Assembly (NCBI GenBank): GCA_947037115.1
Contig: CAMQTN010000024.1
Coordinates: forward strand, 1-40,802
Length of the DNA stretch: 40,802 nt
Direction of reading: 5' to 3'
Source: an uncultured Lachnospiraceae bacterium
GTDB lineage: Bacteria; Bacillota; Clostridia; Lachnospirales; Lachnospiraceae
In this document: in pieces, positions 24,479 through 33,203 of the stretch
How the letters are laid out: each line of letters starts with the position of its first letter
How positions within the stretch are numbered: the stretch's first letter is position 1
Notes under the pieces: generated by a model
The model's input: only the letters and a program-made list of their open reading frames with translations
Database searches by the model: none
What the model was told of the DNA's origin: nothing
Program-made: the position numbers and the translations under genes

Positions 24479-24844
24479 TTACTGACACAATTCGTTCCAC
24501 TCACATCCCCCGCAGACGCTCTCCCTCCTGCCCGCCGAGATGATATTCTCCTGTACCAGCGCCGCAAAATCATGCCACCGCAAAACCGCGTTTTCCTTAA
24601 GCCCGCACAGCGCGAGCACCTTCCTGTCATAATCCTCCACCTTCTCCAGAGACTCGCAGGCTCCCTCGTGATTATTGGGACAGCATGCGCACACATCATC
24701 CGTCCTGCACAATAACACAACCTCCGGGTTTTGCGAAAGCCTTTCCTTCATCTTCCACATATTTTCCGTAAATTCACCGCTGTAGCCTTTCCCCTGAAAA
24801 AAGGAAAAGCACATGCCATGATGTGCTCTTATCCTGTATTTCAT
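24479..24844 (-). CDS. DUF1284 Cys-rich protein
   Basis: This 121-residue protein matches the DUF1284 pattern: RAHHGMCFSFFQGKGYSGEF near the start, then NMWKMKERLSQNP. It has a cysteine cluster CRTDDVCACC in the middle and CGGCEWNELC at the end, likely ligands for an iron-sulfur cluster or metal. The function of the family is not established. It follows bioY by 37 bases in the same direction and probably shares its transcript, suggesting but not proving a biotin-related or general housekeeping role. Confidence 0.82.
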   Translation of the reverse strand: MKYRIRAHHGMCFSFFQGKGYSGEFTENMWKMKERLSQNPEVVLLCRTDDVCACCPNNHEGACESLEKVEDYDRKVLALCGLKENAVLRWHDFAALVQENIISAGRRESVCGGCEWNELCQ

Positions 24845-24881
24845 ATTGTTTCTTTCCTCTTCCTCTCCTGCTGCCCGTACT

Positions 24882-25484
24882 TCAGTTCTCGCCCATAATT
24901 GCCGAAAGGGGTTTGCGCAGTGTGGTTCCCAAAAACAGTGCCAGCGCCGCTTTCACCAGATCCGGTATGATAAAGGGAATCACACACCAGCCAAGCACTG
25001 CAGACACCCCAACCGGCCCTGTCGTCCTCATATAGACAATCATAAACCATATGGTTCCGAACACATAATAGGTAACCATCCCAAGCAGCATGGACACGGC
25101 CTGCACCCATATTTTCCTGCCAAACAGCCGCTCCATCAGCCACATGAGCAGTCCTGCAAAAATAAATCCGATGATATATCCGCCGGTATTACCCATGATC
25201 ACATGCGGCCCGCCGGAAAATCCAGCAAACACCGGGACGCCGACTGCCCCCAGCAATACAAAAATGATTACCGACAAGGTGCCTCTCTTTCCGCCCAACA
25301 CGCAGACTGCCAAAAATACCGCAAAGGTCTGTAGCGTAAAAGGAATCACTGTGGGAATGGAAATCCATGAACAGATCGCCATCAGCACCGCAAATACGGC
25401 TATGTATGCCATATCGTAGGTCTTGCCCCTCCCTGCCGGCCGCACCGCCGCGTGATCTGCCTGTGTCGTCATATTCGTACTCAT
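24882..25484 (-). CDS. bioY: BioY, biotin-binding S component of an ECF transporter
   Basis: This 200-residue membrane protein has six segments with the BioY pattern IPFTLQTFAVFLAVCVLGGK, LLGAVGVPVFAGFSGG and GNTGGYIIGFIFAGL. It captures biotin and works with a shared energising module encoded elsewhere. The ATG at 25484 has AGGAGG five bases upstream. The promoter carries a BirA operator, which supports biotin as the substrate and predicts repression when biotin is plentiful. Confidence 0.95.
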   Translation of the reverse strand: MSTNMTTQADHAAVRPAGRGKTYDMAYIAVFAVLMAICSWISIPTVIPFTLQTFAVFLAVCVLGGKRGTLSVIIFVLLGAVGVPVFAGFSGGPHVIMGNTGGYIIGFIFAGLLMWLMERLFGRKIWVQAVSMLLGMVTYYVFGTIWFMIVYMRTTGPVGVSAVLGWCVIPFIIPDLVKAALALFLGTTLRKPLSAIMGEN

Positions 25485-25537
25485 AAGCACCTCCTGAAAT
25501 CAATCATTTTCACGGACTTTGTCCTGTCCGCGGAATT

Positions 25538-25592
25538 ATCGTATCACAGGAGCTTTTAATTGTCAACCTATTTATTTAATAGGTTGACAATT
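25538..25592 (-). promoter_or_regulatory. bioY promoter and BirA operator
   Basis: A perfect inverted repeat with 15-base arms, AATTGTCAACCTATT and AATAGGTTGACAATT (25578-25592 and 25558-25572), has a 5-base centre. It gives TTGTCAAC-N15-GTTGACAA, the BirA operator layout. Its inner arm supplies the -35 TTGACA (25561-25566); after 17 bases comes the -10 TACGAT (25538-25543). BirA bound with biotinyl-AMP would cover the -35. The repeat overlaps the stop codon of the upstream symporter gene. Confidence 0.88.
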
Positions 25593-26994
25593 ATCTCAAT
25601 CCCTGAATCAGAATAATCAGGATGAGCACCGGAAGCACAAATCTGAAATAATATTTCAAATACTTCGACAGTTTTAGTCCTTCACCCGTATTGGCCTCCT
25701 CCAAATATTTGTCAAATCCCCATCCCCATTTAGTCACGCAAAACAGGAGAAAGACGAGGGAACCGATCGGAAGCAGTAAATTACTGACAAGGAAATCCTC
25801 GCTGTCCAGCACATCCCTTCCGCCGATCAGGTGCAGGCTGCTCCACACATTATATCCCAGCACGCAGGGGAGACTTGCTGCCAGCACGAAAACACAGTTG
25901 ATGATCGACGCCTTCTTCCTGCTCCATCCAAAATTGTCAATGCAGCCTGCCAGCAGGTTCTCAAACACGGCAATTACCGTGGAAAAACTGGCAAACGTCA
26001 TAAAGAGGAAGAACAGGGCGCCCCAGATGCGTCCACCTGCCATATTGACAAACACATTCGGCAGCGTAACAAAAATCAGCGACGGGCCCGCATCGGGTTC
26101 GACCCCGAAAGAAAAGCAGGCCGGAAAGATAATCAGGCCGGACATCAACGCCACAAACGTGTCCAAAACACAAATCCGCACGGATTCTCCCGCCAGCGTA
26201 TGCTCTTTTGACATATAGCTTCCAAAGATCTCCATCGCACCGATTCCCAGGCTCAATGTAAAAAAGGACTGATTCATGGCCGCAGTGACCACATTCCCGA
26301 TCCCTGCCTCTCTCGCCCTGGCAAAATCCGGCATCAGATAAAAGGCAATTCCCTCTCCCGCTCCGGACAGCATACCGCTGTGGACTGCCAGTACAATAAT
26401 CAGCACAAGCAGCGCCATCATCATCACTTTGGTGACCCGCTCCAAACCTTTCTGCAGGCCGAAACTACAGACAAGAAAACCCGCAAGGACAGTGATCATC
26501 ATCCAAACGGTCATCTCTACAGGATCAGCACACAATTCACCAAACACACTGCTGACCGCAGCCGCATCCATGCCGCGCTGGAAACTCCCTCCTGCAAACT
26601 TAAAGAAATAGCTGAGCATCCAGCCCGAAACCGTGGTATAGTACATCATCAGAAGATAACATCCTATCATACAAAACCAGCCATGAATATGCCATTTGCT
26701 CCCCGGCTTCTCCAGCGCCTTATATCCCAGCACCGCACTCTTTCCGCTGGCACGCCCGACGGCAAGTTCCATCGTCAGAACCGGTACCCCCATGCAAAGC
26801 AGAAAGAGCAGGTAAAACAGAACAAAAACAGCGCCTCCGTTCTCCCCTGCCACATAAGGAAATCTCCACACATTTCCGATACCGATCGCACAACCCGCAC
26901 TGACCAGAATAAAGCCAAGCCGGGAGCCAAAATTTTCTCGTTCCACTTCTAAATCCTCCTCATCGTTTTTCGTATCGTCTCTATATGATAACAT
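25591..26994 (-). CDS. Sodium-dependent symporter of the SNF (neurotransmitter:sodium) family
   Basis: This membrane protein of about 467 residues has 11-12 segments. The first carries the SNF signature GCAIGIGNVWRFPYVAGENG, with Na+ and substrate contacts in the unwound helix. Bacterial members such as LeuT and TnaT carry amino acids, so amino-acid uptake is likely. I start at the ATG at 26994 with AGGGGA upstream; the open frame extends to 27039 without a ribosome binding site. It is 53 bases downstream of the dehydratase-like gene. Confidence 0.93.
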   Translation of the reverse strand: MLSYRDDTKNDEEDLEVERENFGSRLGFILVSAGCAIGIGNVWRFPYVAGENGGAVFVLFYLLFLLCMGVPVLTMELAVGRASGKSAVLGYKALEKPGSKWHIHGWFCMIGCYLLMMYYTTVSGWMLSYFFKFAGGSFQRGMDAAAVSSVFGELCADPVEMTVWMMITVLAGFLVCSFGLQKGLERVTKVMMMALLVLIIVLAVHSGMLSGAGEGIAFYLMPDFARAREAGIGNVVTAAMNQSFFTLSLGIGAMEIFGSYMSKEHTLAGESVRICVLDTFVALMSGLIIFPACFSFGVEPDAGPSLIFVTLPNVFVNMAGGRIWGALFFLFMTFASFSTVIAVFENLLAGCIDNFGWSRKKASIINCVFVLAASLPCVLGYNVWSSLHLIGGRDVLDSEDFLVSNLLLPIGSLVFLLFCVTKWGWGFDKYLEEANTGEGLKLSKYLKYYFRFVLPVLILIILIQGLR

Positions 26995-27047
26995 TAAACA
27001 TTTCCCCTGACAAATAAATTGTTCCGGCAGAATAAGCATTCCTGTAC

Positions 27048-28283
27048 TTACCTGCCTCCACTGATCCCCAGTAATATACGGCTCTCCCGCAAGGTACGGG
27101 CAGAATCATAATCATATTCCACAGTCTGTATATTCACATCCGGATACCGCTCATGAAGTTTTTTCATAATGCCCCGCTCGCATACATGGCTGACAAGACA
27201 GCCAAAAGGATGCACAATCAGAATACTCTCATATCCCTTTTCCACCAGGTCAGCCACTTCTGCGGCAACCAGCCATCCGTCTCCCGTGTGGCATCCTTTG
27301 CTGATAATCGGCATCGCCATTTCTTTCATTTTTGCAAAATCTGCATCCGGCAGAAAACGCTTCCCCTCTGCAATGCTTCGGTTGATATCCTGCTGCATGC
27401 GGATCAGATAACGGATAACCGCGTCATATGCCTTCTGTACCATCTTCCCCGCACCACAGAGCTTCTGATTTTCCAGCTCACTGTCTACGATATAGATGGC
27501 ATAATTGATAAAGCCGCCCATACGGTACGCACAGTCCCGTTCTTCCAGAAACTGTTCCAAATGTGCATTCCCGACAGGAGAAAATTTAATATATATCTCC
27601 CCGGTAATCCCAACACGCCGGATCTTTCTGTCCTCCACCGGAATCATTGCAAAATCACGGACAATCTGGCGGTACTGCTCCTTTCGTTTCTTTTTGGAAA
27701 TATTTTTTCCGTTCCTTATATTCTCACACAGTTTCCTGTTCCACCGCTCCCAACACGCCCCTGCCTCCCCCTTCTTTCGCTCATATGGCCTCACCTGCTG
27801 ATAAAGGGTCATAAGCAGATCGCCAAAACAGACGGCTGCAACGGCTCTGGACAGCAGCTTCGGAGTGATCGTAAAGCCCTCATGCCTGTATTGTCCGAAC
27901 GCATTGAGGGAGATTACCGGAATCTGGCTGTACCCAGCCTTTTTCAGGCTTTCTATCATCAGATTATAAATGTTGCCGGCGCGGCATGCGCCTCCGGTCT
28001 GAGGTTCCATGAAGGCAATCCGATCCGTTCGAAACCGCCCGGACTGTACTGCTGCCAGCACCTGCCCCAGAATCAGCACTGTTGGGAAGCAGTAATCACT
28101 GCTGATAAAGGGCAGGGAATAATCCGGCAGATTCTTTTCCTCCGGAAGTATCTCTACATGATATCCGCAGGAAGCAAAGGCTGCCTGCAAAAGCGCATTG
28201 TGATAATGCAGCATGTCTGGCAGCAGTATCGTATGAGTTGCTCTCATCGCCTTTGTAAATTCCGCCCCGCCCGCTTTCTTCAC
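27048..28283 (-). CDS. 2-hydroxyacyl-CoA dehydratase (HgdB/activase C-terminal)-like protein
   Basis: This protein of about 411 residues resembles the C-terminal part of the large clostridial CoA-activase proteins and the dehydratase D component. It has ISSDYCFPTVLILGQVL, MEPQTGGACRAGNIYNLMIE and HPFGCLVSHVCERGIMKKL, with cysteines placed to hold an iron-sulfur cluster. No ATPase (BadF/HgdC-like) activator domain is present or next to it. The start is GTG (28281-28283) with AAGGAG eight bases upstream. Role unknown: it may work with an activator encoded elsewhere. The family link is seen in motifs; the reaction is not known. Confidence 0.75.
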   Translation of the reverse strand: MKKAGGAEFTKAMRATHTILLPDMLHYHNALLQAAFASCGYHVEILPEEKNLPDYSLPFISSDYCFPTVLILGQVLAAVQSGRFRTDRIAFMEPQTGGACRAGNIYNLMIESLKKAGYSQIPVISLNAFGQYRHEGFTITPKLLSRAVAAVCFGDLLMTLYQQVRPYERKKGEAGACWERWNRKLCENIRNGKNISKKKRKEQYRQIVRDFAMIPVEDRKIRRVGITGEIYIKFSPVGNAHLEQFLEERDCAYRMGGFINYAIYIVDSELENQKLCGAGKMVQKAYDAVIRYLIRMQQDINRSIAEGKRFLPDADFAKMKEMAMPIISKGCHTGDGWLVAAEVADLVEKGYESILIVHPFGCLVSHVCERGIMKKLHERYPDVNIQTVEYDYDSARTLRESRILLGISGGR

Positions 28284-28436
28284 AGAATATCTCCTTCCCA
28301 ATGTTCCATTCCAAATTGATGTTATCCCTGTAAAAATAGTCTTGATTCTTACCCGTAAATAATAGTAAAATATAAATAAGTATACCAGCAAAGCTAAGAT
28401 ACAACAACATCCTTTGGCGGGGAAGGAGATGATTTT

Positions 28437-29396
28437 ATGGGAATCGGCGGTATCACATCAGCAAACAGTATGTCAGTCATGCAGATGACTTCTGCAAATG
28501 TTACAGATTCCAGAAGCAAAAACATCCAAAAAGAAATCACCGATACACAGCAGCAGATGCAGAAACTGTCTTCTAAGGAAGACCTTTCTGCCAATGAAAA
28601 AAGCCAGGAACGAAAAGAGCTGCAGAAAGAAATATCCGATCTTAACACAGAGCTGAAACAGCGTCAGGAAGAACTCAGCCGGTCACAGAAAAGAGAAATC
28701 ATGCTGGCCCGGCTGCGGGAAGATCAGGGCCTGACAAAAGAGGAAAATCCGGAAGAAAAAGTACAGCCGGAAAAGACCTCCGATGAGTCAGATGAAAAAA
28801 AGCTTCCCTCCGACGGGCAGCAGGCAGAAAATCAGGGAACTGTCATAGCAAAAAACAGCGATGGCTTCGTCCTTTTAAAGGGCGAAACCAATCCGGGAAA
28901 GACCGACAGCATCGATGCGGAAAACCAACAGTCTGTTGAAACAGCAAAAGAAAACGTCGTCGAAGAACAGGAGACAGCGCCTGCGGCTGATGACGATGAC
29001 GCCGTTACGGACGCTGGCATTTCCCACAAAGAAATACATGCTATGGTCACCGCGGACGCTTCCGCACAGCAGGCGGATCGTCTCGGTACAGTCATCGCCA
29101 AAACCAGCGACGGCATAGCCATCTTAAAGGGTGAAATCAGTCAGGATGAGAGACGCGGCGTAGATACCGAAAGAAAACAGGCTGAACTCGAAAAAATGGA
29201 GAAACGGGAACAAAGGGCAATGGCATTCCAGTTCTCCATGTTAGGTGAGGCAGGCGACGCAGCAAAATCAGCCGCAGAAACGGATGGAGCAACTGCCAGA
29301 AAACAGGTCAAAACAGAAAATAACGCCTTTGCCAGCGCTATGAATCTATCACAGGGCGAGCAGGCGCAGCAGCGGTTTTATGTTTCCATAGCATGA
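28437..29396 (+). CDS. FlxA-like coiled-coil protein with duplicated GTVIAK motif
   Basis: This 319-residue, very hydrophilic protein has no signal peptide or membrane segment. Residues 24-95 form a long Gln/Glu/Lys coiled coil of FlxA-like type. A 17-residue motif occurs twice: GTVIAKNSDGFVLLKGE at 134-150 and GTVIAKTSDGIAILKGE at 217-233, each preceded by a Gln-rich turn. Between them lies an acidic linker (ADDDDAV). The C-terminal third is charged and Ala-rich. The ATG has GGAAGGAG upstream. It is alone on the plus strand and diverges from the dehydratase-like gene. I recognise the type from Lachnospiraceae genomes but know no function. Confidence 0.8.
   Translation: MGIGGITSANSMSVMQMTSANVTDSRSKNIQKEITDTQQQMQKLSSKEDLSANEKSQERKELQKEISDLNTELKQRQEELSRSQKREIMLARLREDQGLTKEENPEEKVQPEKTSDESDEKKLPSDGQQAENQGTVIAKNSDGFVLLKGETNPGKTDSIDAENQQSVETAKENVVEEQETAPAADDDDAVTDAGISHKEIHAMVTADASAQQADRLGTVIAKTSDGIAILKGEISQDERRGVDTERKQAELEKMEKREQRAMAFQFSMLGEAGDAAKSAAETDGATARKQVKTENNAFASAMNLSQGEQAQQRFYVSIA
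28836..29135 (+). repeat. Internal coding duplication (two 51-bp units)
   Basis: Units at 28836-28886 and 29085-29135 encode the GTVIAK-x-SDG-x4-LKGE motif twice. They differ at many third positions, so the duplication is old and kept at protein level. Confidence 0.75.
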
Positions 29397-29424
29397 TAAA
29401 AATATACAGACGGTTTCAAAACGG

Positions 29425-29463
29425 AAAAAGGAGATGCCCTTCCCGACTTAGATGGGCATCTCC
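29425..29463 (-). terminator. Intrinsic terminator after the methyltransferase gene
   Basis: GGAGATGCCC (29430-29439) pairs with GGGCATCTCC (29454-29463) over a 14-base loop. On the minus strand the stem is followed by five T residues (29425-29429). On the plus strand there is no T-run, so it mainly serves the methyltransferase gene. Confidence 0.8.
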
Positions 29464-29501
29464 CTCAACAAATGAATTTTGTGAAAAAATGTTTCCCGAC
29501 A

Positions 29502-30383
29502 TCAAACATCAAATTTCACTCCACGTATCACCATAATAATCACTACATTCGTATCCCACTGTCGTTCGCCACGGTCATATTGCGCTATTCGGATATCATA
29601 TTTTGCATGGGTCATGCGTTTCATCTCTTCGATCTCTTTAACCGTAAAATATTCCGGCATTTTATAGAAAACGGAATCAATGGCGTCAATGTCTGCATAT
29701 CTGTCGGCATCAATCATTTCATGGGCTATTGTATTCGAATACTTTGGATGGTCCGGCGTTAAGTCTACCGTCACAAAACCTGTACTCGTGTTTCTAAATC
29801 CGTAACTCTCCATGGAGGCAGGTAACTGCGCTTCGTTCATCGGATACCTGCATATGGAATATTGATTCAGCGTATCATCGTACCGCTTCGCTTTTTCCCA
29901 AAAGCGTTTTTCGACGTCACTGGAAGACAGGCAGTCAGGAGCAATATGGATTCCTCTGCGGGAAGATAAAACCAGACAGCTTCCATTTTCTTTTAGTAAA
30001 CGCATCTGCACGCCATAGAATATGGAAGGCTCAATATGCTCACTCACCGTATGGGAGATCACAACATCGAAGCTATTATCCGCAAAAGGGAGGGCTGTAA
30101 TGTCGCCTTCCACGAAAGTAATTCCGTTTTCGTGTTTCCTTGCAAAACTGATAAACGCGCTGTCACGGTCAACCCCGGTCACCTCCGCCTTCGGATACCA
30201 GCGGTGCAGCGCTCCCGCAAGAGCGCCGGGCCCGCAGCCGATCTCAAGTATCCTCAGACTCCTGTCTTCATTTACATCAAACAGCGCTTTATACCGTTCG
30301 GCAAACATATCGTTAAAGCGCAGTTTACGGGAATAATAAAGTGTTTTCGTACCCTGCACACGCTTTGACCAAATATCGTTCAT
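29502..30383 (-). CDS. Class I SAM-dependent methyltransferase
   Basis: This 293-residue protein has motif I RILEIGCGPGALAGAL, an acidic motif II in TGVDRD, and the later motifs ITALPFADNSFDVVISHTV and LKENGSCLVLSSR, as in the Methyltransf_11 group. The C-terminal 100 residues are an extra domain. I start at the ATG at 30383 with AGAGGA upstream. It lies 80 bases after the FMN-binding lipoprotein gene in the same direction. The substrate is unknown. Confidence 0.88.
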   Translation of the reverse strand: MNDIWSKRVQGTKTLYYSRKLRFNDMFAERYKALFDVNEDRSLRILEIGCGPGALAGALHRWYPKAEVTGVDRDSAFISFARKHENGITFVEGDITALPFADNSFDVVISHTVSEHIEPSIFYGVQMRLLKENGSCLVLSSRRGIHIAPDCLSSSDVEKRFWEKAKRYDDTLNQYSICRYPMNEAQLPASMESYGFRNTSTGFVTVDLTPDHPKYSNTIAHEMIDADRYADIDAIDSVFYKMPEYFTVKEIEEMKRMTHAKYDIRIAQYDRGERQWDTNVVIIMVIRGVKFDV

Positions 30384-30463
30384 CCCATTTTCCTCTCTGC
30401 CAATGCCGGAGCCTTCCATCCGTCTTACATGACCTCCCGCGCTCTGACGGCAGAACCCGCCGC

Positions 30464-30904
30464 TCAGTGGGCTGTATCCACAATGACAATGCTGGAATCT
30501 CCCTGCTTTGCCTGCTCTATGACAGCGGCCTCCAGTTTTTGAAAGGAGTCATAGGAGGAAGTTGCCCCGGTCAGCGCATCAATCTCCGCCTCCCCCTGTC
30601 CCTCCAGAAGCTGTCCTGCATAATAGCGGGTGTACTCATTCGGATAAGTACCGTTGCTATGCAGCATTGTCTGCATATAGGCGTTATCCCAGCTCTTGAT
30701 AAATCCGCTGGCATTTTCTGCATTATATTCCACAGAAACAATGTTGCCGCCTTTCACCATAATCGTAATATATTCTTTCCATCCGAAGTTGAAATCTGCC
30801 GCCTGTGCGGTATAATAGCCGTCCTGAAGTCCTGTCTGTTCCCCGCAGGCTGTCAACAGCATCATACCTGCCAGGATCAGCGCTATGCTAACGATCCGTT
30901 TCAT
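30464..30904 (-). CDS. FMN-binding domain lipoprotein
   Basis: This 146-residue lipoprotein has the signal [20 protein letters not shown] with lipobox LTAC; Cys20 would be lipidated. The remaining 125 residues form one FMN_bind domain. The motif DALTGATSS (109-117) is the site where ApbE attaches FMN to a threonine, here Thr115. It should carry covalent flavin outside the membrane and pass electrons. Its ATG overlaps the TGA of the chemoreceptor gene (ATGA), so the two are translationally coupled. No ApbE or redox partner is in the window. Confidence 0.88.
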   Translation of the reverse strand: MKRIVSIALILAGMMLLTACGEQTGLQDGYYTAQAADFNFGWKEYITIMVKGGNIVSVEYNAENASGFIKSWDNAYMQTMLHSNGTYPNEYTRYYAGQLLEGQGEAEIDALTGATSSYDSFQKLEAAVIEQAKQGDSSIVIVDTAH

Positions 30905-32931
30905 CTGTCATATTCCTCCTTCAAAGCAAATTTCTTTACCTGTGCCTGAAGTTCCTCGGCCTCTTTTGCCAGCAGGCCGCTGGACTGGCTTGTCCCCTCT
31001 GCATTTTGCAGATTTGTGTCCGCGATGGAGGAAATGGTCGCAATCCTCTCCTCCATACTCATCAGCGCATCCTCCTGTCCCCGCACTGCTGCCACAAGCT
31101 GGTCTGAGATTTCGCTGATCTCGGTGGACACACCATAGATGGACCGCAGGGACTGCGCTGTGCTCGCATTCAGGTTCACGCCTGTCTGAATAACCGCTCT
31201 GGTATTTGCCACAATTTCCACTGCGCTTTGGGCTGCCTTGGCGCTTTTACCTGCCAGTTCCTTCACCTCTTCCGCCACAACAGCAAAACCTTTGCCTGCG
31301 CTTCCGGCATGTGCCGCCTCCACAGAAGCATTCAGGGCCAGAATGCTGGTCTGGAATGCAATGTCATCAATCGACTTGGCAATGGTTGTAATCTCCTGGG
31401 CATGTAGACTGATGTCATCCATGGCGTTGGAAAGGGCCGTCATCTGCGTATTCGCCTCCTGCACCTTCCTCGTAATTTCCACAGTCATGGCACGTGTCTT
31501 GTCACTGCTCTTAGTAACGCTGACAAGCTGCTCTTTGACATGGGCCACTTCGTCAACCAGCACTTCGGTTGCCTGATTCTGTTCTAAAGATGCCTCATGC
31601 AGTTGTCCTGACTGTCCGCTTAGCTCTTCTGCCATACTGGAAAGGCGGGCAGCAGCAGCACGGAAACCTGCTATGGTCTCGTTCATGGACTGCAGAATCG
31701 TACCAAGACTGTTCCGGATCAGCGTAAAGTCCCCTCTGTATTCCACATGGGGTTCAATCTGCAGATTGCCGTCGGCAACCCCGTTCAATACCTGGCGGAT
31801 ATCCGATATGTACCGATTCACGCTTTCTACCGTGTCAGCTAATGTTCTGGTCATAATCTCCAGCTCATCCCCTGACCCGACACTCGTCACCTCCGTATGC
31901 AGATCCCCATCGGAAAGAGCAATCATCCGGCTTGTCACGCTCTTTACCGGCCTGGAAATGGAGCGTGCCATCCGAAGTATCAGCAGAATGGAGATCCCCA
32001 GTACCACCAGTGTACATATCCCTGCCACTGCCATCGCCTCATCAATCAGATTATTGTAGTCTGACTTCGGCACCTGGATAACCAGCGCCCACTGTGTACC
32101 ACGGACAGGCGAAAAAGCCACCAGCATCTGCTGCCCGTCAATGACAAATTCCGTCGCCCCTGTTTCCCCTGTGGTCACACTCTTAATGGCCTCCTCATTG
32201 CCGCCGCTAAGCTCTAGCAGTGTGGCTCCTGATTTCACCTTGTCCTGATCCGGATGTCCCGTGACAATTCCTTCCCGGTTAACCATATAGGCCATACCGT
32301 TTTTTCCTATATTGATACTGCTCAGCACATCATTCAACGCATCATATTTATAAACGCCTACCACATAATAGGCCGTCTCATCGTTCTCTTTCACCGGCAT
32401 ACCTATCGTGATGCCCAGTTGATCCTGAAAGACCGTGCTCGTATAGGTAGTCAGATTGTCCGTCTCCTGTAAAAGCGCCAAAAATCCGTCATCCAGACTT
32501 TCCGGCGCACCGTCTATTCCCTGCACCAGACTTCCATTCAGATCGTACAGGGCAATGGTGTGAAATTCATAAATCTCGGCTGCCTCTGTCAAAACAGCCT
32601 TCCAGCCTTCCATTTCATTCCCCGTCCCGGCATCCTCCGCTGTTTCTCCTGCAAAACCGACTATATTCATCCTCGAATCACCGGCAATCATCATCATCCT
32701 GTCTGCCAGCATGTGGATATTGGCTTCCACAGTCTTAGCCGACTGTCTGGCCATGGGCTGCAGACTGTCCAGCAAAATACTGTTCGCCAGTGATTGCATG
32801 GAAAGCGCCATAATCGCACAACATACTGCCACCAATATCAAAATATTGAGTGTGGTATTCCTCAATATCCTTCCATTGAGACTCCTCCTCACCTTGTGCA
32901 CAGAGCGGGAGTCTGACTTTTTCGATAACAT
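30901..32931 (-). CDS. Methyl-accepting chemotaxis protein with extracellular sensor domain
   Basis: This chemoreceptor of about 676 residues has an N-terminal membrane segment ([19 protein letters not shown]), an outer dCache-type sensor of about 230 residues, a second segment ([20 protein letters not shown]), HAMP ([18 protein letters not shown]) and a signalling domain with the hairpin tip [20 protein letters not shown] and [18 protein letters not shown] start at the ATG at 32931 after AAGGAG; a GTG two codons earlier is possible. It is coupled to the FMN-binding lipoprotein. The leader holds alternative RNA pairings. The ligand is unknown; redox or nucleoside sensing are guesses from the neighbours. 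Confidence 0.94.
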   Translation of the reverse strand: MLSKKSDSRSVHKVRRSLNGRILRNTTLNILILVAVCCAIMALSMQSLANSILLDSLQPMARQSAKTVEANIHMLADRMMMIAGDSRMNIVGFAGETAEDAGTGNEMEGWKAVLTEAAEIYEFHTIALYDLNGSLVQGIDGAPESLDDGFLALLQETDNLTTYTSTVFQDQLGITIGMPVKENDETAYYVVGVYKYDALNDVLSSINIGKNGMAYMVNREGIVTGHPDQDKVKSGATLLELSGGNEEAIKSVTTGETGATEFVIDGQQMLVAFSPVRGTQWALVIQVPKSDYNNLIDEAMAVAGICTLVVLGISILLILRMARSISRPVKSVTSRMIALSDGDLHTEVTSVGSGDELEIMTRTLADTVESVNRYISDIRQVLNGVADGNLQIEPHVEYRGDFTLIRNSLGTILQSMNETIAGFRAAAARLSSMAEELSGQSGQLHEASLEQNQATEVLVDEVAHVKEQLVSVTKSSDKTRAMTVEITRKVQEANTQMTALSNAMDDISLHAQEITTIAKSIDDIAFQTSILALNASVEAAHAGSAGKGFAVVAEEVKELAGKSAKAAQSAVEIVANTRAVIQTGVNLNASTAQSLRSIYGVSTEISEISDQLVAAVRGQEDALMSMEERIATISSIADTNLQNAEGTSQSSGLLAKEAEELQAQVKKFALKEEYDR

Positions 32932-32984
32932 GTTCACATCGCTCCTTTTTCTCAATGTTTCTTTTATTAACACACATAGCAAAA

Positions 32985-33061
32985 GTCCACTTAATTTCCG
33001 AAAGCTCGTAAAGCAGCTTCCGTCCGCCAGTGGACAACAGCCTTTCGGTGTTATCATATCA
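32985..33061 (-). promoter_or_regulatory. Chemoreceptor promoter and structured leader
   Basis: An extended -10, TGATATGAT (33053-33061), precedes a leader of about 115 bases. Pairing 1: GTCCACT (33029-33035) with AGTGGAC (32985-32991), followed by TTTT, enclosing GGAAGCT/AGCTTTC (33015-33021 with 33000-33006). Pairing 2: CCGAAAG (33042-33048) with CTTTCGG (32998-33004), which cannot nest with pairing 1. This looks like attenuation or a pseudoknot. It does not show the c-di-GMP riboswitch core. Confidence 0.5.
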
Positions 33062-33166
33062 CGAACAGTCGGCAAAGTGAAGAGTTTTCTGGTACTTTTG
33101 CTTCACTACAATTTCCTCCAAAATTCAGTGTAGGTACCATCTGCATTTTTATGGCCGGACATGGCC

Positions 33167-33201
33167 AAGAGCCTTGCAGGAACAAATCCCACAAGGCCCT
33201 T
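33167..33201 (-). terminator. Hairpin after the nucleoside operon
   Basis: AAGGGCCTTG (33192-33201) pairs with CAAGGCTCTT (33167-33176), with one G-U pair and a 15-base loop, directly after the last gene of the operon. There is no T-run after the stem, so it may be a weak or Rho-assisted terminator, or an mRNA-stabilising end. Confidence 0.45.
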
Positions 33202-33203
33202 GT

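Noticed and set aside
27153..28319. 388-codon open frame on the plus strand
   Set aside because: It is antisense to the dehydratase-like gene and has a His/Cys-rich composition typical of shadow frames.
32932..33061. c-di-GMP (GEMM) riboswitch before the chemoreceptor
   Set aside because: The conserved GEMM core and tetraloop receptor are not present; only a generic two-state pairing is visible.
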